Of a stretch of 11,094 nt of DNA, positions 1 to 8,406 are shown one piece after another (the stretch's first letter is position 1; each line of letters starts with the position of its first letter). The DNA is taken from contig JAKJFO010000130.1 in NCBI GenBank assembly GCA_022704885.1, positions 370 through 11,463 of the forward strand. Reading direction: 5' to 3'. The notes below the pieces were generated by a model that made no database searches, was not told where the DNA came from, and saw nothing but the letters and a program-made list of their open reading frames with translations. Origin of the DNA: Candidatus Rifleibacteriota bacterium. GTDB taxonomy: Bacteria > Riflebacteria > Ozemobacteria > Ozemobacterales > Ozemobacteraceae. The translations under genes and the position numbers were made by a program.

Positions 1-844
1 CGAGCAGGTTATCCTGGCGCAGCTGCACGACGGCATAAGGCCGTTTGCCGGTATTGGGATCGACGAGCCCGACCGGTTTCATTGGTCCGAAACGTAGCGA
101 GTCGATGCCTGATTCGGCGATGATCTCGACTGGCTGGCAGGCGTTGAAGAATTTTTTACGCTCTTCTTTTTCGAGTTTCGAAAGCTCGATGCGTTCTGCT
201 TTGAGCAGAGCGTCGACGAAGGCAAGATACTGCTCTTTGTTCATCGGGCAGTTGATGTAGTCGCCTTTGTCGCCTTCTCCATAGCGGTCGGCCTTGAACG
301 CGATTTCCATATTGATGCTTTCGGTCGAAACCAGTGGTGCGATCGCGTCGAAAAACTCGAGATGACCGATGCCAAGCTTCTTTTTTATACTCTGTAAAAG
401 GGTTGGCGAGGTCAGCGGGCCGGTAGCGACGATTACCAGCCCGTCATCGGGAATCTCGGTTGCTTCGTCGTTGACGAAGTCGATAAGTGTGTGTCCTTTG
501 AGGTAGCGGGTAATCTCGCGTGCAAAGGCGCCGCGATCGACAGCCAGTGCATTGCCGGCCGGAACCCGGTATTTGTATGCGACATCGATGATGTAGCTGC
601 CGAGCAGGCGCAGTTCTTCCTTGAGCAGGCCGGAGGCGCGGTCAGGCAGGTTGCTGCCGATCGAGTTGCTGCAGACCAGTTCGGCGAACAGATCGCTGGT
701 ATGCGCGCCAGTAGTGTGTTTGGGGCGCATTTCGACGAGGCGAACCGGAATCTGGCGGCGAATCAGCTGGTAAACAGCTTCGGTGCCGGCCAGGCCAGCG
801 CCCAGAACAGTTACACCAATGGTTTTATTCTTCCTGCTCGTCAT
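1..844 (-). CDS. trmFO: TrmFO, folate/FAD-dependent tRNA (uracil-54-C5) methyltransferase, 5' part only
   Basis: This enzyme makes ribothymidine at position 54 of the tRNA T-loop, using methylenetetrahydrofolate and reduced FAD instead of S-adenosylmethionine. About 281 N-terminal residues are present (the family is usually near 435-450) and the frame is open through the left edge. Translation gives an N-terminal FAD dinucleotide motif VTVLGAGLAGTEAV (residues 11-24), then GAHTSDLFAELVCSNS with Cys58, DYINCPM near 195-201, and FNACQPVEI with Cys236. By alignment from memory, Cys58 and Cys236 match the two catalytically discussed cysteines of Bacillus subtilis TrmFO (Cys53, Cys226). I chose the ATG at 842-844, which lies inside the end of topA (20-base overlap). 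It has a GGAAAG-like ribosome site at 853-858, and the FAD motif follows it directly. It appears to be the last gene of the run visible here; topA-trmFO adjacency is common in Firmicutes. Confidence 0.96.
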   Translation of the reverse strand, partial: MTSRKNKTIGVTVLGAGLAGTEAVYQLIRRQIPVRLVEMRPKHTTGAHTSDLFAELVCSNSIGSNLPDRASGLLKEELRLLGSYIIDVAYKYRVPAGNALAVDRGAFAREITRYLKGHTLIDFVNDEATEIPDDGLVIVATGPLTSPTLLQSIKKKLGIGHLEFFDAIAPLVSTESINMEIAFKADRYGEGDKGDYINCPMNKEQYLAFVDALLKAERIELSKLEKEERKKFFNACQPVEIIAESGIDSLRFGPMKPVGLVDPNTGKRPYAVVQLRQDNLL

Positions 845-3161
845 TTTCGGTGCTTTCCGGGACTACTTTGTATTTGCAGCCCTTACCAGAACATTTGATG
901 AATTTTCCTGACTTTTTGGTGCTGTGCCAGACCAGCGGCGAACTGCATTCGGGGCAGAGCTCACCGGTCGGCATGGCCCAGGTGGTCAGATCGCATGCCG
1001 GATAATTCGAGCAGCCATAGAAGATACGGCCGCGCTTGGACTTCTTTTCGAGCATTCTGCCACCACATCCGGGTTTGGGGCAGGCAACACCGCTGTCTTT
1101 AACGATCGGACGGGTGTTTTTGCACTCGGGGTAGTTGGTGCAGGCGATAAAGCGGCCGTAGCGCCCGGTGCGGATCTGCATGGACGAACCGCATTTGTCG
1201 CACTTCTCGTCGATCAGCTCGCTTTCGTTTCTCTCGGCGCTGCCGTACTGGTCGAGAAGTTCGGCAATCGCCATCGGGCCGGCTGGCACGCCATTGGCGA
1301 ACAGCAGCAGTTCTTCGGGAATATTGATCGTCGACTTGCAGGCGGGGTAGCCTGAACAGGCAAGAAACTTGCCGCTGCGCCCGAGGCGCACTACCATCTT
1401 CTGCCCGCATTTTTCGCAGTTGAGATCGGAATCGATCTGAACCCGCTCGATTTCGGCTTCGGCGCGCTTCAGGTCTTTAACGAATGGTGCGTAAAAGTCG
1501 CTTAGAACATGGACCCAGTCAACCTCGCCCTCTTCGATGCGGTCGAGCGAGTTTTCCATATTTGCGGTGAAGCCAGGGTTGATGATGTCGGCAAAGCATG
1601 ATTCGAGAATATGATTGACGACAAAAGCAGAATCAGAGGGCTGCAGGCGCCCCTCTACCTTATGCACATATCGGCGCTGCTGAATCGTGTCGACGATGGT
1701 GGCGTAGGTGCTTGGCCGGCCGATACCTTCTTTTTCGAGGGTTTTGATCAGTGACGATTCGCTGTAGCGTGGTGGCGGTGCGGTAAAATTCTGTTCGCCG
1801 GCAATGCTGCTGAGTTGAAGTTTTTCGCCCTGTTCTACCAGCGGCAGCTTCTGCTTGCCATCGGTATCGATCTCGGCCGGTTCGTCTTCTTCTCGCGTTA
1901 CGGCATACAGAGAGGTGAAGCCGTCGAATACCATAGTGGTGCCGGTTGCCTGCAGCAGGTTGCCTTCGACCTCGACGTCGATCGTCACAACCTTGTAGCG
2001 GGCTTCGGCCATCTGCGAAGCAACGTATCGTTTCCAGATGAGTGAATAGAGTTTGAGCTGCTCGGGTTTGAGCCAGGCTGCCATTTTTTCCGGGGTGCGC
2101 ATCACCGATGTCGGCCTGATTGCTTCGTGAGCGTCCTGAGCACCTTTTTTCATTTTGAAATGACGAGGTGTTTTCAGCAGATAGTCGCTGCTGTAGCTGC
2201 CCTTGAGATATTCATCGAGCTCGGCAAGCCCTTCGGGCGCAATACGAACCGAGTCTGTTCGCATGTAAGTGATCAGACCGACCTGGCCTTCTTTGCCGAT
2301 TTCAACGCCTTCATAGAGTTTTTGCGCAACCGACATGGTGCGGCGCGGGGTGAATGAAAATTTCTGTGCGGCTTCGGCCTGCAGGGTGCTGGTGATAAAG
2401 GGCGGCGGCGGCGCCTGCCGGCGCTCGCGACTGTTTACGGCGGTGGCGGCGAGCTCGGCTTTTTTGATGTCGGCGATGATTTTGTCGGCACTTTCTTTGT
2501 CTGGGACTGTCGATTTTTTGCCGGCCTGCTTGACCAGACGAACCTGAAACTTACGATTGGCAGAAGTTTTAAGCTCGGCGTCGATTGTCCAAAATTCTTC
2601 GGGAACGAAGGCCAGGATTTCTTTTTCGCGCTGACAGATCAGAGCGACAGCTACTGATTGCACGCGGCCGGCCGAGAGACCAAGGCAGACCTTCTGCCAG
2701 AGCAGGGGAGAGAGCTTGTAGCCGACGAGTCGATCGAGAATGCGGCGCGATTGCTGCGCGCTGACCAGCGGGAAGTCGATGGGGCGCGGGTGCTGCAGCG
2801 ATTTGAGCACGTCTTCGCGGGTGATCGAGTTGAAGGTTATGCGACAGTCAGAAAGAGGGTCGATGTTGAGCACGTTTGCGAGATGCCAGCTGATAGCTTC
2901 GCCTTCGCGGTCGGGGTCGGGAGCGAGATAGACGCGTTCGACGCCTTTTGCGAGTTTCTGCAGGCGAAGTATGACTTCTTTGCGGTCTTTAACGACGTGA
3001 AAGTCTGGAACAAAGCCGTTGTCCGGGCTGACGCCGAAGCGTGAAGGCGGCAGGTCAATGACGTGCCCCTTGCTGGCTTCAACAATGAATTCTTTGCCTA
3101 AAAATTTTGACAGTGTTTTGATTTTGCCGGGCGATTCGACGATGATCAGGTTTTTACTCAT
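825..3161 (-). CDS. topA: DNA topoisomerase I (type IA), with four C-terminal zinc ribbons
   Basis: Relaxes negative supercoils by transient cleavage of one DNA strand. The 778-residue product has an N-terminal Toprim domain (ESPGK at 9-13 supplies catalytic Glu9; DPDREGE places the acidic triad at Asp82, Asp84 and Glu86). The cleavage motif is GLITYMRTDS, with nucleophile Tyr299 and Arg301, and EGIGRPSTYA lies at 478-487. Four zinc-ribbon modules follow: Cys582/585/602/608, 654/657/674/680, 694/699/717/723 and 736/739/757/762. The third has a wider first pair (CPKPGC); the last is followed by an acidic tail. The start ATG at 3159-3161 gives the usual MSKNLIIVESPGK beginning. No strong ribosome site is visible upstream, and the stop of the preceding gene is only 4 bases away, so translational coupling is likely. 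The end overlaps trmFO by 20 bases. Confidence 0.98.
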   Translation of the reverse strand: MSKNLIIVESPGKIKTLSKFLGKEFIVEASKGHVIDLPPSRFGVSPDNGFVPDFHVVKDRKEVILRLQKLAKGVERVYLAPDPDREGEAISWHLANVLNIDPLSDCRITFNSITREDVLKSLQHPRPIDFPLVSAQQSRRILDRLVGYKLSPLLWQKVCLGLSAGRVQSVAVALICQREKEILAFVPEEFWTIDAELKTSANRKFQVRLVKQAGKKSTVPDKESADKIIADIKKAELAATAVNSRERRQAPPPPFITSTLQAEAAQKFSFTPRRTMSVAQKLYEGVEIGKEGQVGLITYMRTDSVRIAPEGLAELDEYLKGSYSSDYLLKTPRHFKMKKGAQDAHEAIRPTSVMRTPEKMAAWLKPEQLKLYSLIWKRYVASQMAEARYKVVTIDVEVEGNLLQATGTTMVFDGFTSLYAVTREEDEPAEIDTDGKQKLPLVEQGEKLQLSSIAGEQNFTAPPPRYSESSLIKTLEKEGIGRPSTYATIVDTIQQRRYVHKVEGRLQPSDSAFVVNHILESCFADIINPGFTANMENSLDRIEEGEVDWVHVLSDFYAPFVKDLKRAEAEIERVQIDSDLNCEKCGQKMVVRLGRSGKFLACSGYPACKSTINIPEELLLFANGVPAGPMAIAELLDQYGSAERNESELIDEKCDKCGSSMQIRTGRYGRFIACTNYPECKNTRPIVKDSGVACPKPGCGGRMLEKKSKRGRIFYGCSNYPACDLTTWAMPTGELCPECSSPLVWHSTKKSGKFIKCSGKGCKYKVVPESTENDEQEE

Positions 3162-3165
3162 TTTA

Positions 3166-3654
3166 TCAGTGCAATTCTATAGAGTGTGGAACCAGGTCGC
3201 TGTGTTCGTTTTCGATTTCGGCGAGCGGCTTGGTCATCAATACAATGAGTTCCATGCGGCTGGCCGAGACCTGGCGCATGTCGTTTTTCATCAGGTATTC
3301 AAGGGCTTTTTCAAAGTGCAGCTGTGATATAACGCCGTCTTCGACAAGTTTGAGCATCAATTGCTGGGCTTCGGGCGTGAGGCGCACCGCTTCACTGGCA
3401 TGCAGGTGCCTGATTCCGCGAGGTTCTCCGGCGGCTGAACATTCACGTTCGCTGACCCTGACGATCGGGTCGACGCGCGAGGTGAGCATTGCAACCAGGT
3501 TCATGGCAGTGTCGATGTCGTCGAGACGGTAGCCCTTCTCGAGAAGTTTGCTGACTATCGGGTCTTTTTCATCGATTCCACTGGTTTCGATACGCTTGAT
3601 AACAATATTCATAATTTTCATTATGTTTGTCAGCGGAGTTTTTATGTTGTTCAT
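3166..3654 (-). CDS. smg: Smg/DUF494-like protein
   Basis: A 162-residue soluble protein. I assign it to the Smg/DUF494 family on two grounds. First, the C-terminal half has the family pattern of a conserved Arg, then Glu, then L(T/S)PEA followed by an amphipathic helix ending in Gly (IRHLHASEAVRLTPEAQQLM at 81-100, then LKLVEDGVIS). Second, it sits between dprA and topA, as smg does near smf and topA in E. coli. The N-terminal part (KLLEKGYRLDDIDTAMNLV, 37-55) fits the helical segment of that family. The biochemical role of Smg is not established. The ATG at 3652-3654 forms an ATGA overlap with the dprA stop and has AGGTAGG just upstream; the internal Met12 and Met15 lack such a site. The family pattern is recalled rather than searched, so another small helical protein remains possible. 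Confidence 0.72.
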   Translation of the reverse strand: MNNIKTPLTNIMKIMNIVIKRIETSGIDEKDPIVSKLLEKGYRLDDIDTAMNLVAMLTSRVDPIVRVSERECSAAGEPRGIRHLHASEAVRLTPEAQQLMLKLVEDGVISQLHFEKALEYLMKNDMRQVSASRMELIVLMTKPLAEIENEHSDLVPHSIELH

Positions 3655-4793
3655 GGCCTACCTTTTAACGATGCTTTATTTCTGGTCTGATATCTGTTTC
3701 CCTGAGTTTTCACCAGATAATCTCTCATTTCGAGCTGCAAAAGTAAAGAAAACAATCTGTCACGCGGCCAGCCCGTTTCGAGCAACCTGTCTATAGATAC
3801 AGGTTCACCGGCCAGTGCGGCAAGTAATTTTTTTTCTTCATCAGTAAGATCATCAAAATCGTCAATTTTTTCAAGGTTTTTTTTCGACGGCAGCAGTTCG
3901 GCATAATGGTCGATGATTTCTTCGGGACTGGTAACCAGCAGAGCTCCTTCCTCGATCAGGCTGAGAGTCCCTTCAGATGTGGTGCTGCCGCTGACGCCGG
4001 GAAGGGCGAAAACCTCGCGATTCTGCTCGGCCGCGAGTCTGGCGGTGATCAGCGAACCGCTGCGCGCGCTGGCTTCTACGACCAGGGTGGCGAGGCACAT
4101 TCCCGAAATTATGCGGTTACGAATCGGAAAATGCCACGGTCTGGCAATTACTCCGGGCGGGTATTCAGAAATGATCGCACCTTTTTTAAGAATAGCATCG
4201 CGAATGCGCCGGTTGCCGCGCGGGTAAATGACGTCAGGGCCGTTGGCAAGCACGGCGATAGTGGTTGCCTCGGCCTCGATTGCACCGCGATGTGCATGGG
4301 TATCGATTCCGAGAGCCAGTCCGCTGACAATGGTAAAGCCAGCCCGGGCCAGGTTGAAGGCAAAGTCGCGGGCGAGGTCGTAACCCATCTGAGTACCGTT
4401 GCGGGCTCCGACTATGGCTATGGCCGGCGCGGCAGGGTTTTCGATACTGCCTTTGATAAATAACACTGGCGGTGAGTCTGGAATCTCGCGCAGCAGTTGC
4501 GGGTATTCGTCGTCGTCGAAGCAGATCATCCGTGTCTGCTTTTGCTCAAGCAGTTCTGGCGAGCAGATTGGTTCGGTTCTGGCAGCAGATGACATGAAGC
4601 GTTCAAGGCGCACGTGGTCCCAGCCCTTGACTTTGAGCAGTTCTTCGCGGGAGGCGATGAAAGCTCGTTGCGGGCTGCCAAATTCATGCAGCAGGCCGGC
4701 CCTGATGGTCGAACCAAGCCAGCTCATGTTGGCGAGTTGCAGCCAGGCTCTCAGCTGACTTGCGTTTTTGCTGGAATGCCCGGCCTCAGCCAT
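3651..4793 (-). CDS. dprA: DprA/Smf, DNA-processing protein
   Basis: DprA binds incoming single-stranded DNA during natural transformation and loads RecA; in bacteria without known competence its role is less clear. The 380-residue protein has the full three-part form: an N-terminal helical SAM/HhH-like region (about 10-72), a Rossmann-like DprA core (about 85-300) and a C-terminal winged-helix DML1 domain (about 313-371). Core motifs are IVGARNGTQMGY (127-138), VSGLALGIDTHAHRGA (156-171), VIYPRGN (188-194), FPIRNRIISGM (222-232) and EASARSGSLITARLA (240-254), followed by VFALPG. The usual S-x-G-x-N-x-L-I segment reads SEGTLSLI (273-280), with Leu at the usual Asn. The start ATG overlaps the end of the HEAT gene by 8 bases (ATGGCTGA), with AAGGAGAG at 4802-4809 at good spacing. 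The product is intact. Confidence 0.97.
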   Translation of the reverse strand: MAEAGHSSKNASQLRAWLQLANMSWLGSTIRAGLLHEFGSPQRAFIASREELLKVKGWDHVRLERFMSSAARTEPICSPELLEQKQTRMICFDDDEYPQLLREIPDSPPVLFIKGSIENPAAPAIAIVGARNGTQMGYDLARDFAFNLARAGFTIVSGLALGIDTHAHRGAIEAEATTIAVLANGPDVIYPRGNRRIRDAILKKGAIISEYPPGVIARPWHFPIRNRIISGMCLATLVVEASARSGSLITARLAAEQNREVFALPGVSGSTTSEGTLSLIEEGALLVTSPEEIIDHYAELLPSKKNLEKIDDFDDLTDEEKKLLAALAGEPVSIDRLLETGWPRDRLFSLLLQLEMRDYLVKTQGNRYQTRNKASLKGRP

Positions 4794-7110
4794 AGAACAG
4801 GCTCTCCTTCGGGCTTTTTATCTGTTTAATCGCCTTTTTGCACCAGAAGGCCAGGGTTTCGTCGGTTGCGTCGGCCGCGACCTGGGTCAGACGGGCAAGC
4901 GAATCGACTCCGGCGCCGACCAGAGCTTCGAGAGCCAGACTTTTGACCGAGCTGTGCTCGTTGTTGAAAAGGTTGATGAACAGATCCGGGGTTTGCTGGG
5001 CCATTTCAGCCAGGGTTCTTTTAATTGTGCGCGTTTCACGCTGGTCTTTGGCTTTGCTTGAGTGGTTCATCAAGGTCAGTGCGTCAGCCTCGCTGTTCAT
5101 CGCACCAAATGACTTGATGGCAGCCATTCTGACTTTCATCGACTGATCAGCCAGCGAATCCTGCAGAACCGCCCGGGTTTTAACGCCGGGGAAGTTGCCG
5201 AGAGACTCGGCCGCAGCAGCTCTGACGTTTTCGTCGGTGTCTTCGAGCAGCATGATGATATGATCTACGCCGCGCGTTTCGCGCAGCTCGGCCAACGCTT
5301 TTGCTGCATTGCTGCGCAGTTCGTTGTCGTCTCCTTCGATACACTTGATCAGTTCCTGGAACACCCGGCTGCCGAGTTTGTCGAAGGCCTGCTTGACACT
5401 GCGGTGAACATCGGTGTTGCGGTCGGAAAAACTTCTGATCAGAGGTATCAAGGCGCGCTGGTCGCCGGTTCGACCCAGTGAAATGGCAGCGTAGGTGCGC
5501 ACCCATTCACTGTCGTCGCGCAGCGCCAGAATTAACGGTTCGATAAGTTCGGGGGCGTCGATAAGGCCGGCGGCCTGGCAGGCAAAAAGTCTCAGTTCAG
5601 CGTCGCCTTTGCGCATTGCTTCGATTATGCGCGGCAGGAAACGATGTCCGACGTCCTTGATTATCTGGCCGATCCAGTAGCGGATGTCTTCGTTGTCACT
5701 GGCGACATGTCTGAGAATTTCTTCGACAGCAAGATTTTCGAGACGGCAGATGCTCTCGGCCGCAGCTTTGCGAACGCTCCAGACCTCGTCAGCCAGAGAG
5801 TTTATCAGTGAGCGCGCGACACCCGGGTCAAAAGAAGAGCCCAGCGCCCGCGCTGAAAAATAGCGGATTTCGCGGTTTGAATCTTTCAGTGCTCGAATGA
5901 GAAAGGGAACGCCGGGTTCTCCGATACTTTCAAGTATGCGGGTCACCCAGTAGCGAACGTCGTCGTTCTGGCTCTTGAGGGCCTCGGCAATCTTGTCGAC
6001 GCCACGTTCGCCGATTTCGGTGAGTGCATAGGCGCTGCTGCGCCTGACGTTCCAGTCGCTGTGTGACAGACCGGTTATCAGCACCGGAACAGCTCGTGGG
6101 TTGCCGATTTCGCCAAGGGTAGAGGCCGCAAACGCAAGAATTTCGGGGTTCTCGATTTTGAACAGTCGCATCAGCGGCTCGACTACCCGCGAGCCGATTT
6201 TAACGATCGACTTGCGCACCAGAAAACGGTGGTTGTCATCCATTTTGATGACTTCGTCAAACAGCTTCTGAAGACCACTGTTGCCGCTTTTTACCAGAGC
6301 ACGCAGACAGCCGTCACGTATGTCTTCGTTGGGGCCGCGCAGATACTCGAGCATCGGCTCTACCGCATTCTCACCGATTTCGGCAAGCGCCATGGTGGCG
6401 CTTTTTCGTATTGTCCAGTCAGGGTCGGCCAGAGACTCGATAAGTACTCTGATGACCCGCTTGTCGCCAGATTCGCCAAGAGCCGCCGCAATAACGTAAC
6501 GCGTGCGTTTGTCGCCGTTCCGCAGAGCGTCGAGCAAAAATCGCTGCGCTTTTGGTCCGAGCTTGCCCAGAGTTTTTATCGCCCAGAAACTGATGTCTTC
6601 GTCTTCAGTAACTTTAAGCACCTGCTGCAGTGGCGCTATCACTGCCTCACCGTATTTAACCAGCGCGTCAGAAGCCGCTTTGCGCACACGCCAGCGTTCG
6701 TCGCCAAGGGCGCGCAGCAGTACGGTGACCCCCTGTGGTAATCTGGTGTTGCCGAGCGCTGTGCAGGCAAAATAACGTATTTCGTCGTTGACACTCTTCA
6801 TCGCACGCAGAATAGCCGGCAGGCCCTTTTGCCCGATTTCGCCAAGTATCTGCAACGACCAGTGCTGCACATCCTGATTATAAGAATTCAATGCACCCGA
6901 GAGAACATTTACGGCTGAATCTCCGTAACTCTTTATTATCTCGGCAGCAGCTTTTCTAACGCTCCAGTGTTCGTCAGCCAGACAGGTAACGAGAAACTGC
7001 AGAATATTTTCGTCCTTTTCGGACTTGATGCGTTCGAGCAGGTCGAGCTTCTTTTCCTTAGAGGCAGCTGAGAATAATTCGACGTAATATTGGTTGCTGC
7101 TGTTTTCCAT
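4786..7110 (-). CDS. Large HEAT-repeat (PBS-lyase-type) scaffold protein of unknown function
   Basis: A 774-residue protein made almost wholly of about 24 HEAT-like helical repeats of roughly 30-31 residues, after a short N-terminal helical segment. There is no signal peptide, membrane segment or catalytic domain, so it is most likely a cytoplasmic binding scaffold. The repeats fall into three alternating classes: A with W-x-V-R-K-A-A (around 49-55, 140-146, 232-238, 353-359, 444-450, weaker near 536), B with (N)-x-D-I-R-Y-W (around 84, 176, 388, 479) and C with E-I-R-Y-F-A (around 111-115, 415-419, 505-510). This gives a 91-92 residue super-period, with one extra repeat near 280-309. From about 550 on, the repeats degenerate and the class pattern is lost. 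The ATG at 7108-7110 has AAGGA at 7116-7120 and begins 9 bases after the cdaR stop; the end overlaps dprA. The genomic position suggests co-expression with the c-di-AMP synthase pair, but the partner is unknown. Confidence 0.93.
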   Translation of the reverse strand: MENSSNQYYVELFSAASKEKKLDLLERIKSEKDENILQFLVTCLADEHWSVRKAAAEIIKSYGDSAVNVLSGALNSYNQDVQHWSLQILGEIGQKGLPAILRAMKSVNDEIRYFACTALGNTRLPQGVTVLLRALGDERWRVRKAASDALVKYGEAVIAPLQQVLKVTEDEDISFWAIKTLGKLGPKAQRFLLDALRNGDKRTRYVIAAALGESGDKRVIRVLIESLADPDWTIRKSATMALAEIGENAVEPMLEYLRGPNEDIRDGCLRALVKSGNSGLQKLFDEVIKMDDNHRFLVRKSIVKIGSRVVEPLMRLFKIENPEILAFAASTLGEIGNPRAVPVLITGLSHSDWNVRRSSAYALTEIGERGVDKIAEALKSQNDDVRYWVTRILESIGEPGVPFLIRALKDSNREIRYFSARALGSSFDPGVARSLINSLADEVWSVRKAAAESICRLENLAVEEILRHVASDNEDIRYWIGQIIKDVGHRFLPRIIEAMRKGDAELRLFACQAAGLIDAPELIEPLILALRDDSEWVRTYAAISLGRTGDQRALIPLIRSFSDRNTDVHRSVKQAFDKLGSRVFQELIKCIEGDDNELRSNAAKALAELRETRGVDHIIMLLEDTDENVRAAAAESLGNFPGVKTRAVLQDSLADQSMKVRMAAIKSFGAMNSEADALTLMNHSSKAKDQRETRTIKRTLAEMAQQTPDLFINLFNNEHSSVKSLALEALVGAGVDSLARLTQVAADATDETLAFWCKKAIKQIKSPKESLFYG

Positions 7111-7119
7111 GCTTTTCCT

Positions 7120-8406
7120 TTATTTCAAATCGGGTTTGTCTGAAGGAGGAACGATCGTTGCGCTGGCACCCTGACCGGGCAGTGTCGGCTGCCCTGATGC
7201 GATATTCGCTGGTTCTACGGGCAGCTCAGATACTTGAATATTGACACTGGGCGGCCTGATTGTGACGCTGACGCTTTCTGGCAGACCCTTGGGAGCACCC
7301 AGGGGAATGCCTTCGTAAAGGCCCGCCTTTTTGCTTTCGATGTCGAGAACTATTTTCAATTGGGCATCGCCGATTTTTCCGATATCTTTCAGCAGGCCTT
7401 TGATTTCGAGAGAATACGACGATACCGACACCGAAGCGTGCTGATTCGAGGCTTTTTTGAGTTCGAAGGTCAGGCCTTCGAAAACTCTGGTGACTTCGAC
7501 ATCGGCCATTATGACTTCGAGAACGGGAGTTGGTGTCGAGATGAGTTCGATTTTATCTTCGAATTCGAGTTTTACCGGTATCGAAGCACTTTCGGTAATG
7601 GTCGAGAGATCTATGGGTTTGAAGCTGACTTCATTGATCTTGGCCAGCGCCCGGGTTGCGCCGCTGATTACAACTGATTCCGGCGTCACTTTGAAGCTCT
7701 CGAGCTTCTTTCCTTCGGGAGCCTTGTTGGTAAAAACCGGTTTGGCGAGAGGTACGGTCTTGTTGTCCTTACCCTGCTTCACCAGAATATCAAGGCTCAC
7801 CCGATCAGGCGATGCAATGATTTCTTCACTGCTGAGGCCGCCCTCGAGCACAACCTTCACCGGGCGCTGCTCACTGATCGAATTTTTTATCTGTTCGAGA
7901 CTTACCTCGACGACACACTCATTCACTCGGTTGATCAGGCTTTCGGGGCCTTCGAGAGTAATCTTGTCAGGAGACAGTCTTGGTACATCGGCGAGATAAC
8001 CGTCAGCTGGCAGGCCAACAGCATCGATTCTGACGTCGAATTTTTTGCGGGCCAGCGGAATGACTTCTATCTGAATCTGGGGTGGCGATACTGAAACCAC
8101 GGTCAGACCCGGCGCTGCGATCACGCGCACCGGCAACTGGGCCCGGCCTGGCCTGACGTTGTAGAGATCGACGGTGACCTGCACTCTTCCATTGCTCGAA
8201 AGAATGAAATCGCGGCGGGTTCCTTCCATCTGAACCTGCACTGTTGGCTTTGCCGGAGCGATTTTGACCATTTCCGGAACATTGCGATACTCGATTTCGG
8301 CTGGAAGAGTGCGACGAATCTGCGGCGGGATCACCAGATTTACGTAGATCCAGGCAAATACGCCAAGAAGCACTGATAAAATTTTAAGCCAGATACGGTT
8401 GTTCAT
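7120..8406 (-). CDS. cdaR: CdaR/YbbR-domain membrane-anchored regulator of CdaA
   Basis: In Firmicutes, CdaR binds the membrane diadenylate cyclase CdaA and modulates c-di-AMP output. The 428-residue product has one N-terminal membrane anchor (about 6-26, WLKILSVLLGVFAWIYVNLV) with positive charges before it. The rest is extracytoplasmic beta-rich sequence that parses into four YbbR-like modules, about 30-116, 120-209, 216-301 and 302-392. Each shows the recurring pattern of a P-x-x-V or P-x-x-I-x-(I/L)-x-G strand (for example SPDKITLEGPESLINRVNEC at 145-164 and TPESVVISGATRALAKI at 241-257). A Pro- and Gly-rich tail ends the protein. The ATG at 8404-8406 overlaps the cdaA stop as ATGA. A strong AGGAGG lies about 14 bases upstream, farther than usual, so initiation probably relies on coupling to cdaA. 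Assignment rests on the YbbR architecture plus the adjacent cdaA. Confidence 0.92.
   Translation of the reverse strand: MNNRIWLKILSVLLGVFAWIYVNLVIPPQIRRTLPAEIEYRNVPEMVKIAPAKPTVQVQMEGTRRDFILSSNGRVQVTVDLYNVRPGRAQLPVRVIAAPGLTVVSVSPPQIQIEVIPLARKKFDVRIDAVGLPADGYLADVPRLSPDKITLEGPESLINRVNECVVEVSLEQIKNSISEQRPVKVVLEGGLSSEEIIASPDRVSLDILVKQGKDNKTVPLAKPVFTNKAPEGKKLESFKVTPESVVISGATRALAKINEVSFKPIDLSTITESASIPVKLEFEDKIELISTPTPVLEVIMADVEVTRVFEGLTFELKKASNQHASVSVSSYSLEIKGLLKDIGKIGDAQLKIVLDIESKKAGLYEGIPLGAPKGLPESVSVTIRPPSVNIQVSELPVEPANIASGQPTLPGQGASATIVPPSDKPDLK

Noticed and set aside
491..898. 135-codon plus-strand open frame at the left
   Set aside because: It is antisense to trmFO and the end of topA, both confirmed by motifs.
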